In this document: positions 41,201 through 50,427 of the stretch, piece by piece
Numbering within the stretch: position 1 is the stretch's first letter
Layout: every line of letters starts with the position of its first letter
Assembly (NCBI GenBank): GCA_024362935.1
Contig: JANCRA010000006.1
Coordinates: 32,915,924 to 32,979,923 of the forward strand
Direction: 5' to 3'
Source of the DNA: Setophaga petechia
Taxonomy: Eukaryota; Chordata; Aves; Passeriformes; Parulidae
Length of the DNA: 64,000 nt
Translations under genes and position numbers: made by a program
The notes under the pieces: model-generated
Told to the model about the DNA's origin: nothing
The model's database searches: none
Seen by the model: the letters and a program-made list of their open reading frames with translations, nothing else

Positions 41201-41442
41201 GGGTCAGATGTTTACCCATGGCACTGCTAAACATTAGAACCCGACCCAGGACGGATGTAGGAATCTCTTCTTTTGAAATGCTTTATGGAATGCCTTATGA
41301 CTTAGAACTCCCGGGAAACCATCCTTGTATACAAGATAGTCAAATTCAGAGTTATATACAACAGTTAATGAAACGGAGGGAAGAATTAAAACCAAAAGGG
41401 CTATTGGTACAAAGACCCCCCCTTGGATGTAATGATGCATAA
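38176..41442 (+). CDS. pol: ERV-F pol: protease, RT, RNase H, integrase (frameshifted at the end)
   Basis: After the UAG the frame is open for about 1088 codons. Protease has FLVDTGAERST and LLGRDLMVELG. RT has SPFNTPILPVKKPDG, LVHDLREINKRT, YSVIDLKDAFWAWPL, LPQGHTESPNLF and the catalytic YVDD (VQYVDDLLIAG, near 39142). RNase H has LFVDGSSRVVEG and IYTDSKYAFGVV. Integrase has HHCC (HDQTHWGTQALV, CITCQRVNRHQ) and D-D-E in VQIDFTQLP, DSDRGPHFAN and GRVERANEEIKK. The C-terminal domain is cut off by a frame change at the C7 tract 41416-41422 and continues in the next frame. Wording is gammaretrovirus-like throughout. Confidence 0.94.
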   Translation, partial: GGQGLYLLGTQMSSEPLVKLRVGPQHTPITFLVDTGAERSTVQSLPPGCKISSSTVQVIGARGEPFKVPVIEDVLIESEKKMGVGSLLLVPEADYNLLGRDLMVELGINVNIEEKQLKVKLCPLRVTDEEKINPEVWYTPDTVGRLNIEPFTVKIQNPEIPVRIKQYPMSDEGRRGLKPEVERLIRQGLLEPCMSPFNTPILPVKKPDGKYRLVHDLREINKRTIARFPVVANPHTLLSQLKPDDQWYSVIDLKDAFWAWPLKEECRDYFAFEWEDPDTHRKQQLRWTVLPQGHTESPNLFGQALEQIMRSYTPNQGITLVQYVDDLLIAGKSEESVREESIKLLNFLSIQGLKVSKSKLQFVEEEVKYLGHRLSKGTKTLDPGRVKGILSLPPPRNKRQIRQLLGLVGYCRQWIENFSGKVKFLYEKLTAEGVIKWTEKDDESLEQLKEELANAPVLSLPDVRRPFYLFVNTEAGVAFGVLAQDWAGSRKPVAFISKLLDPVSRGWPTCLQIIVATALLVEEAFKITYGGELKVCTPHNIRAVLQQKAEKWITDARLLKYESILLSSSRLKLETTSLQNPAEFLFGYPQENLTHDCLHSIEKQTKIRPDLEEEELEEGERLFVDGSSRVVEGKRISGYAVVGGKNLEIMESGPLSPSWSAQACEFYAVLRALKLLEAKVGTIYTDSKYAFGVVHTFGKIWEERGLINSRGRELIHQELITQVLQALRGPKKIAIVHVKGHQKGLSHLTRGNNTADREAKEAALRKFQGQGIKKPLDNEKIHVLSFTAQEKEKLDKMGIKDTGGIWKLPDDREVLPKSMSRRIMQQLHDQTHWGTQALVDQFTIKYMCIGIYDIAKQVVRGCITCQRVNRHQVRERIPGGRELAHRPFSHVQIDFTQLPKVGRYKYLLVLVDHLTHFVEAYPTSRATANVVIKTLLEEIIPRYGIVEILDSDRGPHFANKVMREVTMALGTKWQYHTPWHPQSSGRVERANEEIKKQLTKLMVETKMSWVRCLPMALLNIRTRPRTDVGISSFEMLYGMPYDLELPGNHPCIQDSQIQSYIQQLMKRREELKPKGLLVQRPPLGCNDA

Positions 41443-41701
41443 ACTTAAACCCGGAGATAGAGTTCTAATTAAGACTTGGAAAGAGACAACCCTAACACCC
41501 CAGTGGGAAGGTCCCTATGTTGTTCTGTTTACCACAGAAACAGCCATCAGAACTGCTGAAAAAGGCTGGACACATGCAAGTCGGGTGAAAGGACCCATCA
41601 CTGCAGACACCCCTTGGGAAGTGACCAGTCGCCCCGGAGATCTACGGTTAACTCTTCGGAAGGCACAGAAGCCTGCACCCGTGGGTAATGTGAATGACTG
41701 A
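41423..41701 (+). pseudogene. pol: ERV-F integrase C-terminal domain (other frame)
   Basis: The frame has HKLKPGDRVLIKTWKE, TPQWEGPYVVLF and WTHASRVKGP, the C-terminal domain of gammaretroviral integrase. It is separated from the rest of pol only by the C7 tract. The stop TGA at 41699-41701 overlaps the accessory ORF start by 8 bases. Confidence 0.9.
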
Positions 41702-42368
41702 ATTAGGGGACAGAGAACTGTACCGACTGAGACTCTTGGTAAGAAAACCCCTACAGGAACTGGAACGGGAGTTTAAGTGTCCTCTACCGTGGAAAACCTG
41801 GAATGAACTGACACTTGCTCTTTCAGTAGTGGCTGAAGTGAGGCGAGAATTATTCGATTGCACCGAGTGTCTTAAATGTCGGGAATCTTCTTGCCGGGCG
41901 TGGGTAAAAATCTTTTGTGGGGGCTGTAAAAACAAATGGTGGATTTTCCAGTCACAGTTGGTGGGAAGCACATGGTGTCTTACTTGTGATTGGCATTGGA
42001 GAAGAGCAAATCCATTGAGAGCCTTAAGACAATTCATACAAATCCCTGGAGGGCGGGAGATCCCCGACAGAGAAGCAGTGTCACTAGTTGAAAACCTAGA
42101 ACAGAGAAGGAATTGGGCCCTGGCATGGGAATTCCAACACCAATTGCATAGGATTACAAGTCAAAACCAGACAGTCATATTAACTACCTTGTGTAAGAAG
42201 GGAATCCATGTTCCTCTGGTGTGGCAAGTGAGGCCTGACGAGTGGAATACCACGATTCGCCGCTATTCCCGAGTTCATAAACAACAAAAACGTAAAGAAC
42301 GTAGGGAAGAGCAACGCAACTCTAGGAAATTGAGAGAAAAGGGAATAAAGACAGAGGGTGAACCCTAA
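41694..42368 (+). CDS. ERV-F accessory ORF, Cys-rich and basic (unknown)
   Basis: An intact 224-residue ORF from an ATG sits between pol and env, where simple retroviruses have no gene. Residues 56-101 carry nine of its Cys/His ligand candidates: CTEC, LKC, Cys67, a CGGC pair (75/78), CLTC (95/98) and His101. This looks like one or two zinc-binding modules. The C-terminus (about 188-220) is strongly basic (HKQQKRKERREEQRNSRKLR), as in a nuclear or RNA-binding signal. No signal peptide or membrane span is present. I do not recognise the family. By analogy only, it could be a regulatory protein of the Tat/Rev/Rex kind or a restriction-factor antagonist. A splice acceptor for it was not resolved. 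Confidence 0.8.
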   Translation: MTELGDRELYRLRLLVRKPLQELEREFKCPLPWKTWNELTLALSVVAEVRRELFDCTECLKCRESSCRAWVKIFCGGCKNKWWIFQSQLVGSTWCLTCDWHWRRANPLRALRQFIQIPGGREIPDREAVSLVENLEQRRNWALAWEFQHQLHRITSQNQTVILTTLCKKGIHVPLVWQVRPDEWNTTIRRYSRVHKQQKRKERREEQRNSRKLREKGIKTEGEP

Positions 42369-42505
42369 GTAGGTGTGAGACTTAGGTCCTGTAAAGCTCG
42401 CTGGGGACAGCAGAGTTCTTCATAAAACCAAGGAGATCCTTTGCCTGGAGGCCAGAAAGCCTGCCCTTAGGAGTGGGGGCAGGAGTTAAGGAGATAGCCC
42501 AAATA

Positions 42506-44827
42506 ATGCACCCCCTGAAGACTACCCCTGCTGCCGAGAAGATAATGATCCCTGCAGACCGATGCACCCGGGCTGGCAGGCGAGGCAGAGAGGTAAGGGA
42601 TAGTGGGGGAGAGCAATGGGCCACAGGAATAAAAACGGAGCACAGGAAAGCTCCAGATAAAAGAGGTATAATTACGAAAGACAGAAGAAATTTATTGCTA
42701 GGAACCTGGCCTGATTGGCGAGCTACCTTAATTATTATAATTCTGAGCTTCCCGGCTGCCTGGGGAAACCCCCTTCAGCCTTACAAAGGGAACCTGACCC
42801 CTGACTGGTCTCAGGCCTTTTCGAGGTCTACCGGATCTATGGGGGATACCGCAGGTTTAAATTTACAAACATTAGTACTGCATGATGGTCTGCCGTACGC
42901 TAGACACGAATGGAAGAAGCAGAAAACCTGGCAGCTCCAAGGAATAGTGGGAGAACAAATTAATATTGGATGTCGAATAGTTAATGGGTCTGATTATACT
43001 AGCGCAATTACAATTAGTGTTTCCATGAGTCAGGAGGATAAACAAATAGAGTGTAAATACCCAATTGCACGAGACTGCTGGCAAAACTTCACATTAACTC
43101 ACACAGCAGAGATAGTCTGCCTCTGGTCAAATGATATACAGGCCCTTTCTTTTAAATTTATAATAGCTGCTAAAACACACTCTACCACTATTGAACCTCA
43201 CACTATCACCACTCCACCCACACCACCAGTCATACTCACCCCAAAAATTTTCAAAATAGGACCTTACATAATTAGGAAAACTGGTCAACAACAAATATTA
43301 TTCAATCCAGCATGGTCCCTCAAACAGGTTGAACTGCTGATGCAAATCAGCGTTTCAGACATCCAGCCAGCATGTTCTCCGTTTTTACAAACATCCTTTG
43401 AAGGCTGGACCACTTGGCTCCGGAAACGCAGCTCTTTTAAAACAAGGAAACTTAGAGACGTGACCGGTGTTCTAGGTACAGGATTGGGAATTCTGAATAG
43501 TATTGACTCGGAAGTACTAATGAGCAAATTGGCTGCTATGACTAGAGATCTATCCAAACTACAGCAACCACTGAAGTCATCTCTGTTAGCCTTGGGGACA
43601 CACCAGTGGATGCTGTCAAATATTTTGCCAAATTGGGAAAAGGTAAACGTGAACGATCATAAATTGGTGATTGATACACTTAGTGCCACACAAAATAATG
43701 TTTCTTTAGCCCTCAGCTGCATCCAGGCACAACTGTGGATGCAGTCGGTCTCTGCCTCGATTATAAAAGAAGGCGAGGAAGGCACTTTCCCCACAGAAAT
43801 TCGGAAAATAATCTGGGACAATGCCACTGAATTTGAAAGAGAATTCCAATCCTGGTGGAAATTGGTGAATTTTACCTATAACGCTATTTCAAACACAGCT
43901 ACTGCTTTTATCCTAATCATACAAAATGCCTCTGTACACCCAGTTTTTCCTGTTATTGCATTAGGAGTAAACCATGACGGAGCTGTTCTCTATCCTACAG
44001 AACATAGAGGATGGGCCCGTCAGTTTGGAGATAAATGGCAAACGGTTGATTTGGAATCTTGCATTGTCCAAGAACAATTGGGGTTTATCTGTGAGGGTAA
44101 TGTGATTATAGCTCAAGATATTTGTTTAGACACGGAGCAAAATATCTGTCAATTTGAGATTCGTCCTAACGAGGCTTCTAAAACCGTTCTTGTATATATA
44201 GGTAATGGGTGTGCATGTTTTAGAACTATTTGTGACTCTGTGCTTATAGATAATATTGTGGTGGATACAAAAAATCACTCAAACTTCTGTACTTGCAACT
44301 TTACTAAGATTACAGGGTGTGACATTACTTATGAAGCTACAGTTACCTCTCACTACCTACTGCAATCCAACTACACACTGATTCACAAATTACTGCCCAC
44401 CCCGATTGGGATGGACAACACCCTAGTGAGACAACTGCTGTTTCATCAAGACCTGATCAAAATCCTCGAGAAAATCAAGAAGAACGGACAGAAGACCCTG
44501 GTGACTGTTCATCATGACGTAGGAAAAATACACCGAATTATAGAGAGGGTGAAGCATGATGGCAAGTATAATTGGTGGGATACTCTCTTTGGGTGGACCC
44601 CCACTACCACAGGTGTCCTAAATAGTATATGCCATCCCATTGTTGTTCTTTTCATTCTGGCTGTACTTGGTTTTATTCTGTTAGTAATTCTATTTGTTAT
44701 GAATTGGGATATGAGGAAAAAGCTAAGGAAATTAGCGCCTATAATTAATGCACGAAGTTTAACGGACGAAGCAGCTTATTTAACACTTGCTAGGAATGAA
44801 CTAAAAAGATTTAATGAACAAAATTGA
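42506..44827 (+). CDS. env: ERV-F env with long second subunit
   Basis: The first ATG of the frame is at 42506 (773 residues); the frame is open from 42473. A long leader of about 85 residues ends in a hydrophobic TLIIIILSFPAAWG. SU runs to a basic cleavage site RKRSSFKTRKLR at about 43456. The second subunit begins DVTGVLGTGLGILN, a Gly-rich fusion-peptide candidate, and is about 456 residues long, against some 200 in gamma-type TMs. It has many Cys late in the ectodomain (GCACFRTIC, FCTCNF) but no CX6CC. A membrane span lies near 44626-44706 and the tail holds YLTL. Long leader and long TM recall foamy-virus layout, though pol does not. The ORF is intact. Confidence 0.88.
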   Translation: MHPLKTTPAAEKIMIPADRCTRAGRRGREVRDSGGEQWATGIKTEHRKAPDKRGIITKDRRNLLLGTWPDWRATLIIIILSFPAAWGNPLQPYKGNLTPDWSQAFSRSTGSMGDTAGLNLQTLVLHDGLPYARHEWKKQKTWQLQGIVGEQINIGCRIVNGSDYTSAITISVSMSQEDKQIECKYPIARDCWQNFTLTHTAEIVCLWSNDIQALSFKFIIAAKTHSTTIEPHTITTPPTPPVILTPKIFKIGPYIIRKTGQQQILFNPAWSLKQVELLMQISVSDIQPACSPFLQTSFEGWTTWLRKRSSFKTRKLRDVTGVLGTGLGILNSIDSEVLMSKLAAMTRDLSKLQQPLKSSLLALGTHQWMLSNILPNWEKVNVNDHKLVIDTLSATQNNVSLALSCIQAQLWMQSVSASIIKEGEEGTFPTEIRKIIWDNATEFEREFQSWWKLVNFTYNAISNTATAFILIIQNASVHPVFPVIALGVNHDGAVLYPTEHRGWARQFGDKWQTVDLESCIVQEQLGFICEGNVIIAQDICLDTEQNICQFEIRPNEASKTVLVYIGNGCACFRTICDSVLIDNIVVDTKNHSNFCTCNFTKITGCDITYEATVTSHYLLQSNYTLIHKLLPTPIGMDNTLVRQLLFHQDLIKILEKIKKNGQKTLVTVHHDVGKIHRIIERVKHDGKYNWWDTLFGWTPTTTGVLNSICHPIVVLFILAVLGFILLVILFVMNWDMRKKLRKLAPIINARSLTDEAAYLTLARNELKRFNEQN

Positions 44828-44830
44828 TCA

Positions 44831-44849
44831 TAAAAAGAGATGGGGGAAT
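44831..44849 (+). other. ERV-F polypurine tract
   Basis: TAAAAAGAGATGGGGGAAT leads directly into the TG of the 3' LTR. Confidence 0.85.
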
Positions 44850-45328
44850 TGTAATAAGTAGCAATATGTTTGTTCATTAGTTAAATTAATAGCTGAATAA
44901 TTCTTATAATATAAAAAGCAATAGTTAAATAGTTTTTGCTTGTAACAAGTATTTGCTTGTAACTGTAACAAAAGCTGACCTGGCAAGAATTGCTGAGCTT
45001 GCAGAAACGTATAGTGCTTAGAATTGCTGAGCTTGCAGAAAATGTATAGTGCTTTGGAAACATGTGGTTGTAGTTAAGTCCTATAAGACAAAGTCCACCC
45101 AGCGAACAAAGCGGGCCCCCCTTCTCCTTCAAGACCACCAGAACAGGATACGTCATCCCGAGAGGAGAAGAAATAAAAGACCAGACCCAGAAAGGGGGGC
45201 GCGGACTTTGAGAGCAGATTTCTCTCAGTCGCCCAGCGCTGAACTTTTGCTTGTCACTGCTTGCTTTATAATCAAATAAATTCTGATTGGGAAAAGAAAT
45301 TTACATGGTAAGATTCTTCCTTATAACA
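44850..45328 (+). repeat. ERV-F 3' LTR (479 bp)
   Basis: Identical to the 5' LTR apart from a 14-bp partial duplication near 44936 (TTTGCTTGTAACAAG beside TATTTGCTTGTAAC). Confidence 0.92.
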
Positions 45329-45339
45329 CTGCTGTGCCA

Positions 45340-45800
45340 AGAGCGTTCTGGGCGGGCAGGAGAAGGGCTGCGTGCACGGCGGAGCGTCCTGCAAGGGGCT
45401 CACCAGAGCCTTCTGCGGGAACAGGCTGCGGGGCACGGAGGGTCTGGGACATCGCACCATCACCAATATGATCTAGTGAAGCCAAATTTATTATCCTTTA
45501 AAAGACTATATTTAAAATAAATCTCTACTGTCCACGTCTCTCTAGCTAATACATGATTGCTTAATCCTAGCTGTTCACTCATCTAAAATAGAATGCTGAT
45601 TGGATCATCTAATTTTTTACACATCTTGCTGTGGTTGTCTGGCCTACCCATGGCTCATTCTCCCAAGCTTTCTGACAAACTTGCTGAGTCCTGATGACTC
45701 TTCTTCTTGTATCTTTTTCGAGGATTTACCGACCCCAATTCTGAGTATGTCCATAATTCATTCTTTGTGAACGCGTTCACTGTCCATTATTACAAGCATG
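45340..45800 (-). repeat. Possible minus-strand LTR fragment
   Basis: On the minus strand an AATAAA (GGATAATAAATTTGGC, near 45490) is followed by a GC-rich U5-like stretch (CCAGACCCTCCGTGCCCCGC). ERV-F seems to have inserted at its end. Ends were not found. Confidence 0.35.
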
Positions 45801-45889
45801 CTGGATTGTGCATCGGCTGAATATGGCCCTTGTCTTGCAAAAACTCCTCCATTCTTTCTCTGAGCCAGCATTCGAGCCAGTTAAACAAA

Positions 45890-46530
45890 ACCCTCCCTCT
45901 CACGCTGTAAAGAACGTGGAATTGGAGTTGGAATGTAACCCTGAAATTGAAGCAGCTCCGAAACTAAAGTAGAAAAAAGTTATTCCAGAAGCTATTGTAG
46001 AAGGGACCTTTCTCTCCAATGATGTAGAAGCTTTTCCTGTAGTAACTAATGCTGCAAGTAGAGTTTGAGAACCTTTCAATTGGAAGATTTTAGAAAAATT
46101 GAGAGCTGCAATTTCATAATTTGGTTGAAAATCCCAACTTGCACAGTCACTTCTGCAGTGTATTTTTCCATCTAACACATTAATTCCAGCTGATGTGCAT
46201 ACCCTAATAAGACTTATAATGCCACCCCATCAGCAGGAGATGTTTCATAAAAGCTGGGAGGAAAAGTGTGCTCAAGAAGCAGCAAGACCTAGAGTGCAGG
46301 TGATCCTCTATATAGTTTAACAGCACAACAGTTACTTGGCAAGGGGCCCTGGGCTACTGCCACTGGCCAGGCTAAGAGCACTGATCAAGTCTTACAGATG
46401 AGGCAACAACTAGCATATAATGCTATCCTTGCACACCATGTCTTTTACACAAAGTCACCAAAGAAGAATGAAGACTTTGATAGATTTGTAGAGAAATTGC
46501 ATGGAGCTATCTATAAAAATTCTGATTTCA
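45890..46530 (+). pseudogene. gag: Old gag capsid remnant
   Basis: Across several short open stretches the plus strand reads FNWKILEKLRAAI, IPADVHTLIRLIMPPHQQ, TAQQLLGKGPWATATGQAKS and FVEKLHGAIYKNSD, in the order of an alpha/beta-type capsid. Stops and shifts are frequent. The last part is an open frame from 46398. No other gene of the element was identified. Confidence 0.65.
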
Positions 46531-46689
46531 ATTCAGACACAAAGATACAATGGTATGGATTTTGGGATCATTACTCCATTCCAAATGGAGTAATTTGGAG
46601 ACTTTCCCTTCAGTCACAAGAGCCTTCCATCTCTTCCAAAAATTGCCCGCTGAAACTCTTCTGCTGCCTTCCAAATCAGTTCACTACTC

Positions 46690-47250
46690 CAGCATAACCC
46701 TTGAAGCATGGGCAGCTGACTCTTCAACTAATATAGTAGAAAAGAAGCATCTTTATTGCAGCACTGGACACATGTGAACTAGTTTCCAAAGACACGTGCA
46801 AGGAGTTGCAGACTCCTGCTCTCTATTTCTACAGAAAGGTTTTACATTAGGTTCCTAAGGACCCATAATACATAATTATTACCTGCCTGCTTTGTATTTT
46901 TATCAGCTGAATATCTATATACAGCTGCGCAATTGTACTGCCTTAAGTGGGTGGGTGGGATTTTGAAATGAGGGAGTGGTTGTATGGGAGGAGGAAAACT
47001 GTTTTCCTCATGGTGAACTCTTCTGCCATGGCCAGTTGGCAAGACCTTTTCACCTGCTGGTCATGGTCCAAGCCTCTCCTAACTGTTCAATTATTCTTAA
47101 GGCAAGGTATTTCTATGGTCTCTGCTCCTTCACAATTGCTTCTTCTATCCCTGTCACTCCTAGCTTTATGTTCCTAATATATTTGGTACTCTTTAACTAA
47201 GGGACATGATTTCTGCTAGCTGTATTACTAACTTAGCTTCTTACCTCATT
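46690..47250 (-). repeat. Possible minus-strand LTR fragment
   Basis: On the minus strand TGCAATAAAGATGCTTC (near 46755) preceded by a CTTGCACGTGTC-like segment looks like an LTR R region. No termini or target duplication were found. Confidence 0.3.
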
Positions 47251-48599
47251 TTAAAATCTTACCTAAAATATGCAATCTTCTACTTTTCCAATTCTATTCC
47301 CAGCTGGCCCCTTAACTCATCTGCTCTTTTCAATTATCCTAATTACATTTTCAGCTAACCCCTTGACTCACCTCAGGTGCAAGCCTGACTGCCTCTCTCC
47401 CAGCAGCTCAGAGCTGCATTGCACAGCGCTTGCTGTGCGCCAGAGAGCACAAAGCAGGCTGGCCTGGTGGGCCTGAATATTTCTCCCAAACACTCTGCAC
47501 CTCACACCTTTGCTCTGGCTCAGAGCAGAAGTGCAGGATTGCAGGCGCTTCCTCCCAGAGCTGCGTGAGGCGCTGGCTCCTGCAGATGTGCCCTGCCGAG
47601 CTGTCCCTGCCTAACGCTGGCCTCGCTTCCCCTGGCACAAGTGCCGGGCCTGAAGGAGGCTGCCCTGTGCTCCAGCCTGCCCAGCAGCCCAGCTCCCTGC
47701 CCCAGTGCCCAGGGTGCTGCACACACTGCTGGCCTTTGCCAGGAGTTCCAGGGCAGCGGCAGAAGAGGAGGAATCCTCAGCCAGCCCAGCAGCCCTCGGC
47801 TGCCCTTGGCCTTTCTCTGCTCCTGGGCGCACTCCAGACGGCCAATGCCTCCAGGCTGTGCTGTGCCCAGCATGGCTGCGCTTCCCCTCGGGAGCAGCCA
47901 GCTGCCACCTGGGCTCTGAGAGCGGAGGATTCGCCCGCTGCCAGGAACAGGCACCCAGGGCCCGGCTGCTGCCTCTTGCAGCTGCAAGGGCCTCCTCCCA
48001 GCCTGCCTCTGCCGGGGCTCAGCCTGCTGCGGCCTCTGCCGGGGCTCTGCTGGGGCTCCAGCCCGGCCAAGGCCGGGCCCGCTCTCACCTCACAGGCGCT
48101 GACAGCTCTGCACCACAGGACACCTTCCCCAGCACCCTCTCCGATCTTTCTGCTTGCTTACTTGAGCAAGGCTCTCCTCCAGCCAAAGACATTGCACCTA
48201 GGGATACAAATCCAAGTGGCAGGAACCCCAATGCTCTCCAGTCACAGCTGAAGGCCTGCATCTGCACAGGATGTTTGGGCTGCCTCATTCTTCCTTTGCT
48301 TTTGCCTTCAAATGTCATTGCCCTTTCTGCCTCAAATAGAAGTACCAGAGTGGCCAAAAACAGACCAGTTGGCCATATTCCAAAGGCAGTGTGGTCTGGA
48401 GAGAAGGAATGAAGAAGATCCTTCCCCACTTTCACACCATGCCAAAGACACCGTGTCACTTTCCACCGTTAAGAAACAACAGACAATTCAGAAGGAATTC
48501 TCGAGCTTATTTGCAGAGTGAGAAGGAAGGGAATCTTCAAGGTGAGTTGTGGTTTCAGAAACTTTATTCATTTCCAGTCCTACTCTGCAGTCCTATTAG
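47251..48599. other. Intergenic DNA, GC-rich in 47400-48150
   Basis: Open frames exist on both strands through composition, but no domain is recognised. Confidence 0.5.
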
Positions 48600-49081
48600 A
48601 CAATCCTACTCTAACCCTAACCCTAATCTTAACCCTAATCCTAATCCTAATCCTTATCTGTAGACAGTTTTTTACTGAGACATAGTCGATGGGAAAAAAC
48701 TAACGTGAGCAAGTACATCTGAGAAAGCAACAGCTGCCTAATTCAAGGACATGGTTTCTTTGAGCAAGAGGTTGTTTAATAAATTATGTGATAACAGGAG
48801 GTAAAAAAGAAGCCACAAACATCTTGAGAAAGGTGTAACTAACTTTTATAGCTGACCAATAGTGAGCTTTAGTTTTGCAATATGTATGAGCCTTATTACT
48901 GTCATTATAAAAGTGTTTCTGTTAATCAACAAATCTGAGATTTTGTCGATCATCATCGGATGAGCAAGTCTCCCATCTACCTTGTCACTTATCCTAATCC
49001 TAATCCTTATCCTAATCCTTATCCTTATCATAATCCTAATCCTTATCCTAATCCTAGTCCTAGTTAACAATCCTACTCTAA
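48600..49081 (+). repeat. Interstitial telomere-like array flanked by a 15-bp duplication
   Basis: CCCTAA and degenerate CCTAAT/CCTTAT repeats occupy 48615-48658 and 48994-49066. The whole is flanked by ACAATCCTACTCTAA at 48600-48614 and 49067-49081. The two blocks are one array split by the solo LTR. Confidence 0.85.
48659..48987 (+). mobile_element. Solo LTR inside the telomere-like array
   Basis: 329 bp, TGTAGACAG to CCTTGTCA, flanked by CTTATC at 48653-48658 and 48988-48993. Its middle (GACCAATAGTGAGCT, TTTTGCAATATGTATGAG) matches the ERV-A LTR family in the opposite orientation. Confidence 0.85.
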
Positions 49082-49974
49082 ACTGGTGGAGGAATAAATG
49101 GTCCTGATGTTCTTGCCTCGTTCCTCTTCTTCAGTGTAACAATCAGTGGCACCAGGCTGGACGCAGGCTCAGCAGATGTTACAAATGGATGCTGCCCAAA
49201 GGGAAAAAAATCAACAAAAAACAATGAACCATGACTTTCCAAGCTCAGTGCTTCACAGAATTCCTCTGGCTCCTAGAAGGATGCAGGAAGAGGACCAATG
49301 GGACCATCTACACCTCCATCTTTTTGTGCAGGACTTTGGCATCACAGGCAAACCTGGCCCAGAATCCCACTCATCCATTTATCCAGGTATCTTCATCTTG
49401 CTGAGATTTTTGCCCTGCCAGTGCTCTAGAAATGGTGCTTTCTCTCCCTGGGGTTTCTTCCTTTCAGGAAACTCCAAAGCCTCACATAGGTCCCTGTCTT
49501 TGGAAGACAGGCACTGTGCCGATTCCCACAGGGAGACAGAGCAGTGTCTACTTTTCCGTGCCCTGCCCCTCGCGTGCTGGATGGCATCTTCCTTCCCAGC
49601 AGGGCCGGCCCTGTGGCACTGGGCCCTGCAGTTCCCTCTCTGCCACACAACCTGGCAGTAACCCTGGCACAGTTCCCGGCTGCTTGGGCGTGCCAGGCAG
49701 CAGATGGGGCTGGGACAGGTCCCTCCCAGCTGTCCCTGTTTGCGTGGCAGAAACCTCTAAGGGTGGGCTGGGGGGCACAAACCAGGGCCCCTCCGAGGCT
49801 CACAGTGAGCCCCCCACAGCCCCTCGTGCCCACAGCCAAATCTCTGACTGCTCAGCTGGGACTGGCTTCCTTGGCTTCCTCTACCACCATTTCATGGCTC
49901 TACCACCATTTCATGTACCCTGCATTGCTCGACTTCAATTCTTTTGCCATTAGATCAAACTGAACACTCCACCA
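49082..49974. other. Intergenic DNA
   Basis: No gene or repeat recognised. Confidence 0.4.
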
Positions 49975-50427
49975 AAGTACAAAAGAGGGCAACAGAAACA
50001 GTCAGAGGACAGAGCACCTCTCCTCTCAGGAAATGCGGAGAGAGCTGGAGTTATTCAGTTTTGTGAAGAACAGGCCCCAGGGAGACTTTATTGCCACTTT
50101 GCAAGACTTTAGAGTGGCTTTGAAGAAAGTGGGGGCCATCTTTTTTAACAGGGCCAGTTACAATAGGATATGGACAAATATTTTTAAACACAAAGGGGAT
50201 CAAGTCAGAGTAGGTCTAAGGAAGAACTTGTTTACTCGGAGCATGGTGCAGCCCTGGCACAGCTTGCCCCAAGAGCTTGTAGGTGCCCCCTCCCTGCAAC
50301 CATTCTGGCTCTGGTGGCAAAGGGCTCTGAGCAACCTGATCTCTGTAAAGATGTCCCTGCTTATGGCAGGACACTTGCACCACAGGACCTTTACAGGGCC
50401 CTGCCAGCCCAGCCCAGTCTAGGATTC
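49975..50427 (+). mobile_element. CR1 LINE 3' end, old
   Basis: CR1 wording is recognisable but worn: AGAGGGCAACAGAAACAGTC, GAGCACCTCTCCT, AGGGGGCTTT-like and TTTTTAACAGGGCCAGTTAC, GCTCTGAGCAACCTGATCT, and a terminal TCTAGGATTC. It lies just beyond the last exon found for the kinase gene. Confidence 0.8.

Larger units (their letters stand above)
35845..45328 (+). mobile_element. ERV-F: young gammaretrovirus-like provirus with accessory ORF
   Basis: LTRs at 35845-36309 and 44850-45328 are identical except for a 14-bp insertion, and are flanked by the 4-bp duplication CTGC (35841-35844 and 45329-45332). A tRNA-His primer site, gag, a UAG readthrough, pol, an accessory ORF, env and a polypurine tract lie between them. 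The 4-bp duplication, readthrough and MLV-like pol wording point to the gamma/epsilon side, while the Env does not look gamma-type. One frameshift in pol is the only obvious lesion. Confidence 0.95.

Noticed and set aside
46398..46697. Independent small gene
   Set aside because: The sequence is the last open stretch of an old capsid remnant that continues from 45890.
47430..48412. Open frames of 235 and 273 codons
   Set aside because: No recognisable domain and strong compositional bias; a shadow effect of high GC.
48600..49081. Possible CRISPR-like spaced repeat
   Set aside because: The repeats are contiguous telomere-type units with a single LTR insert, in a vertebrate genome.
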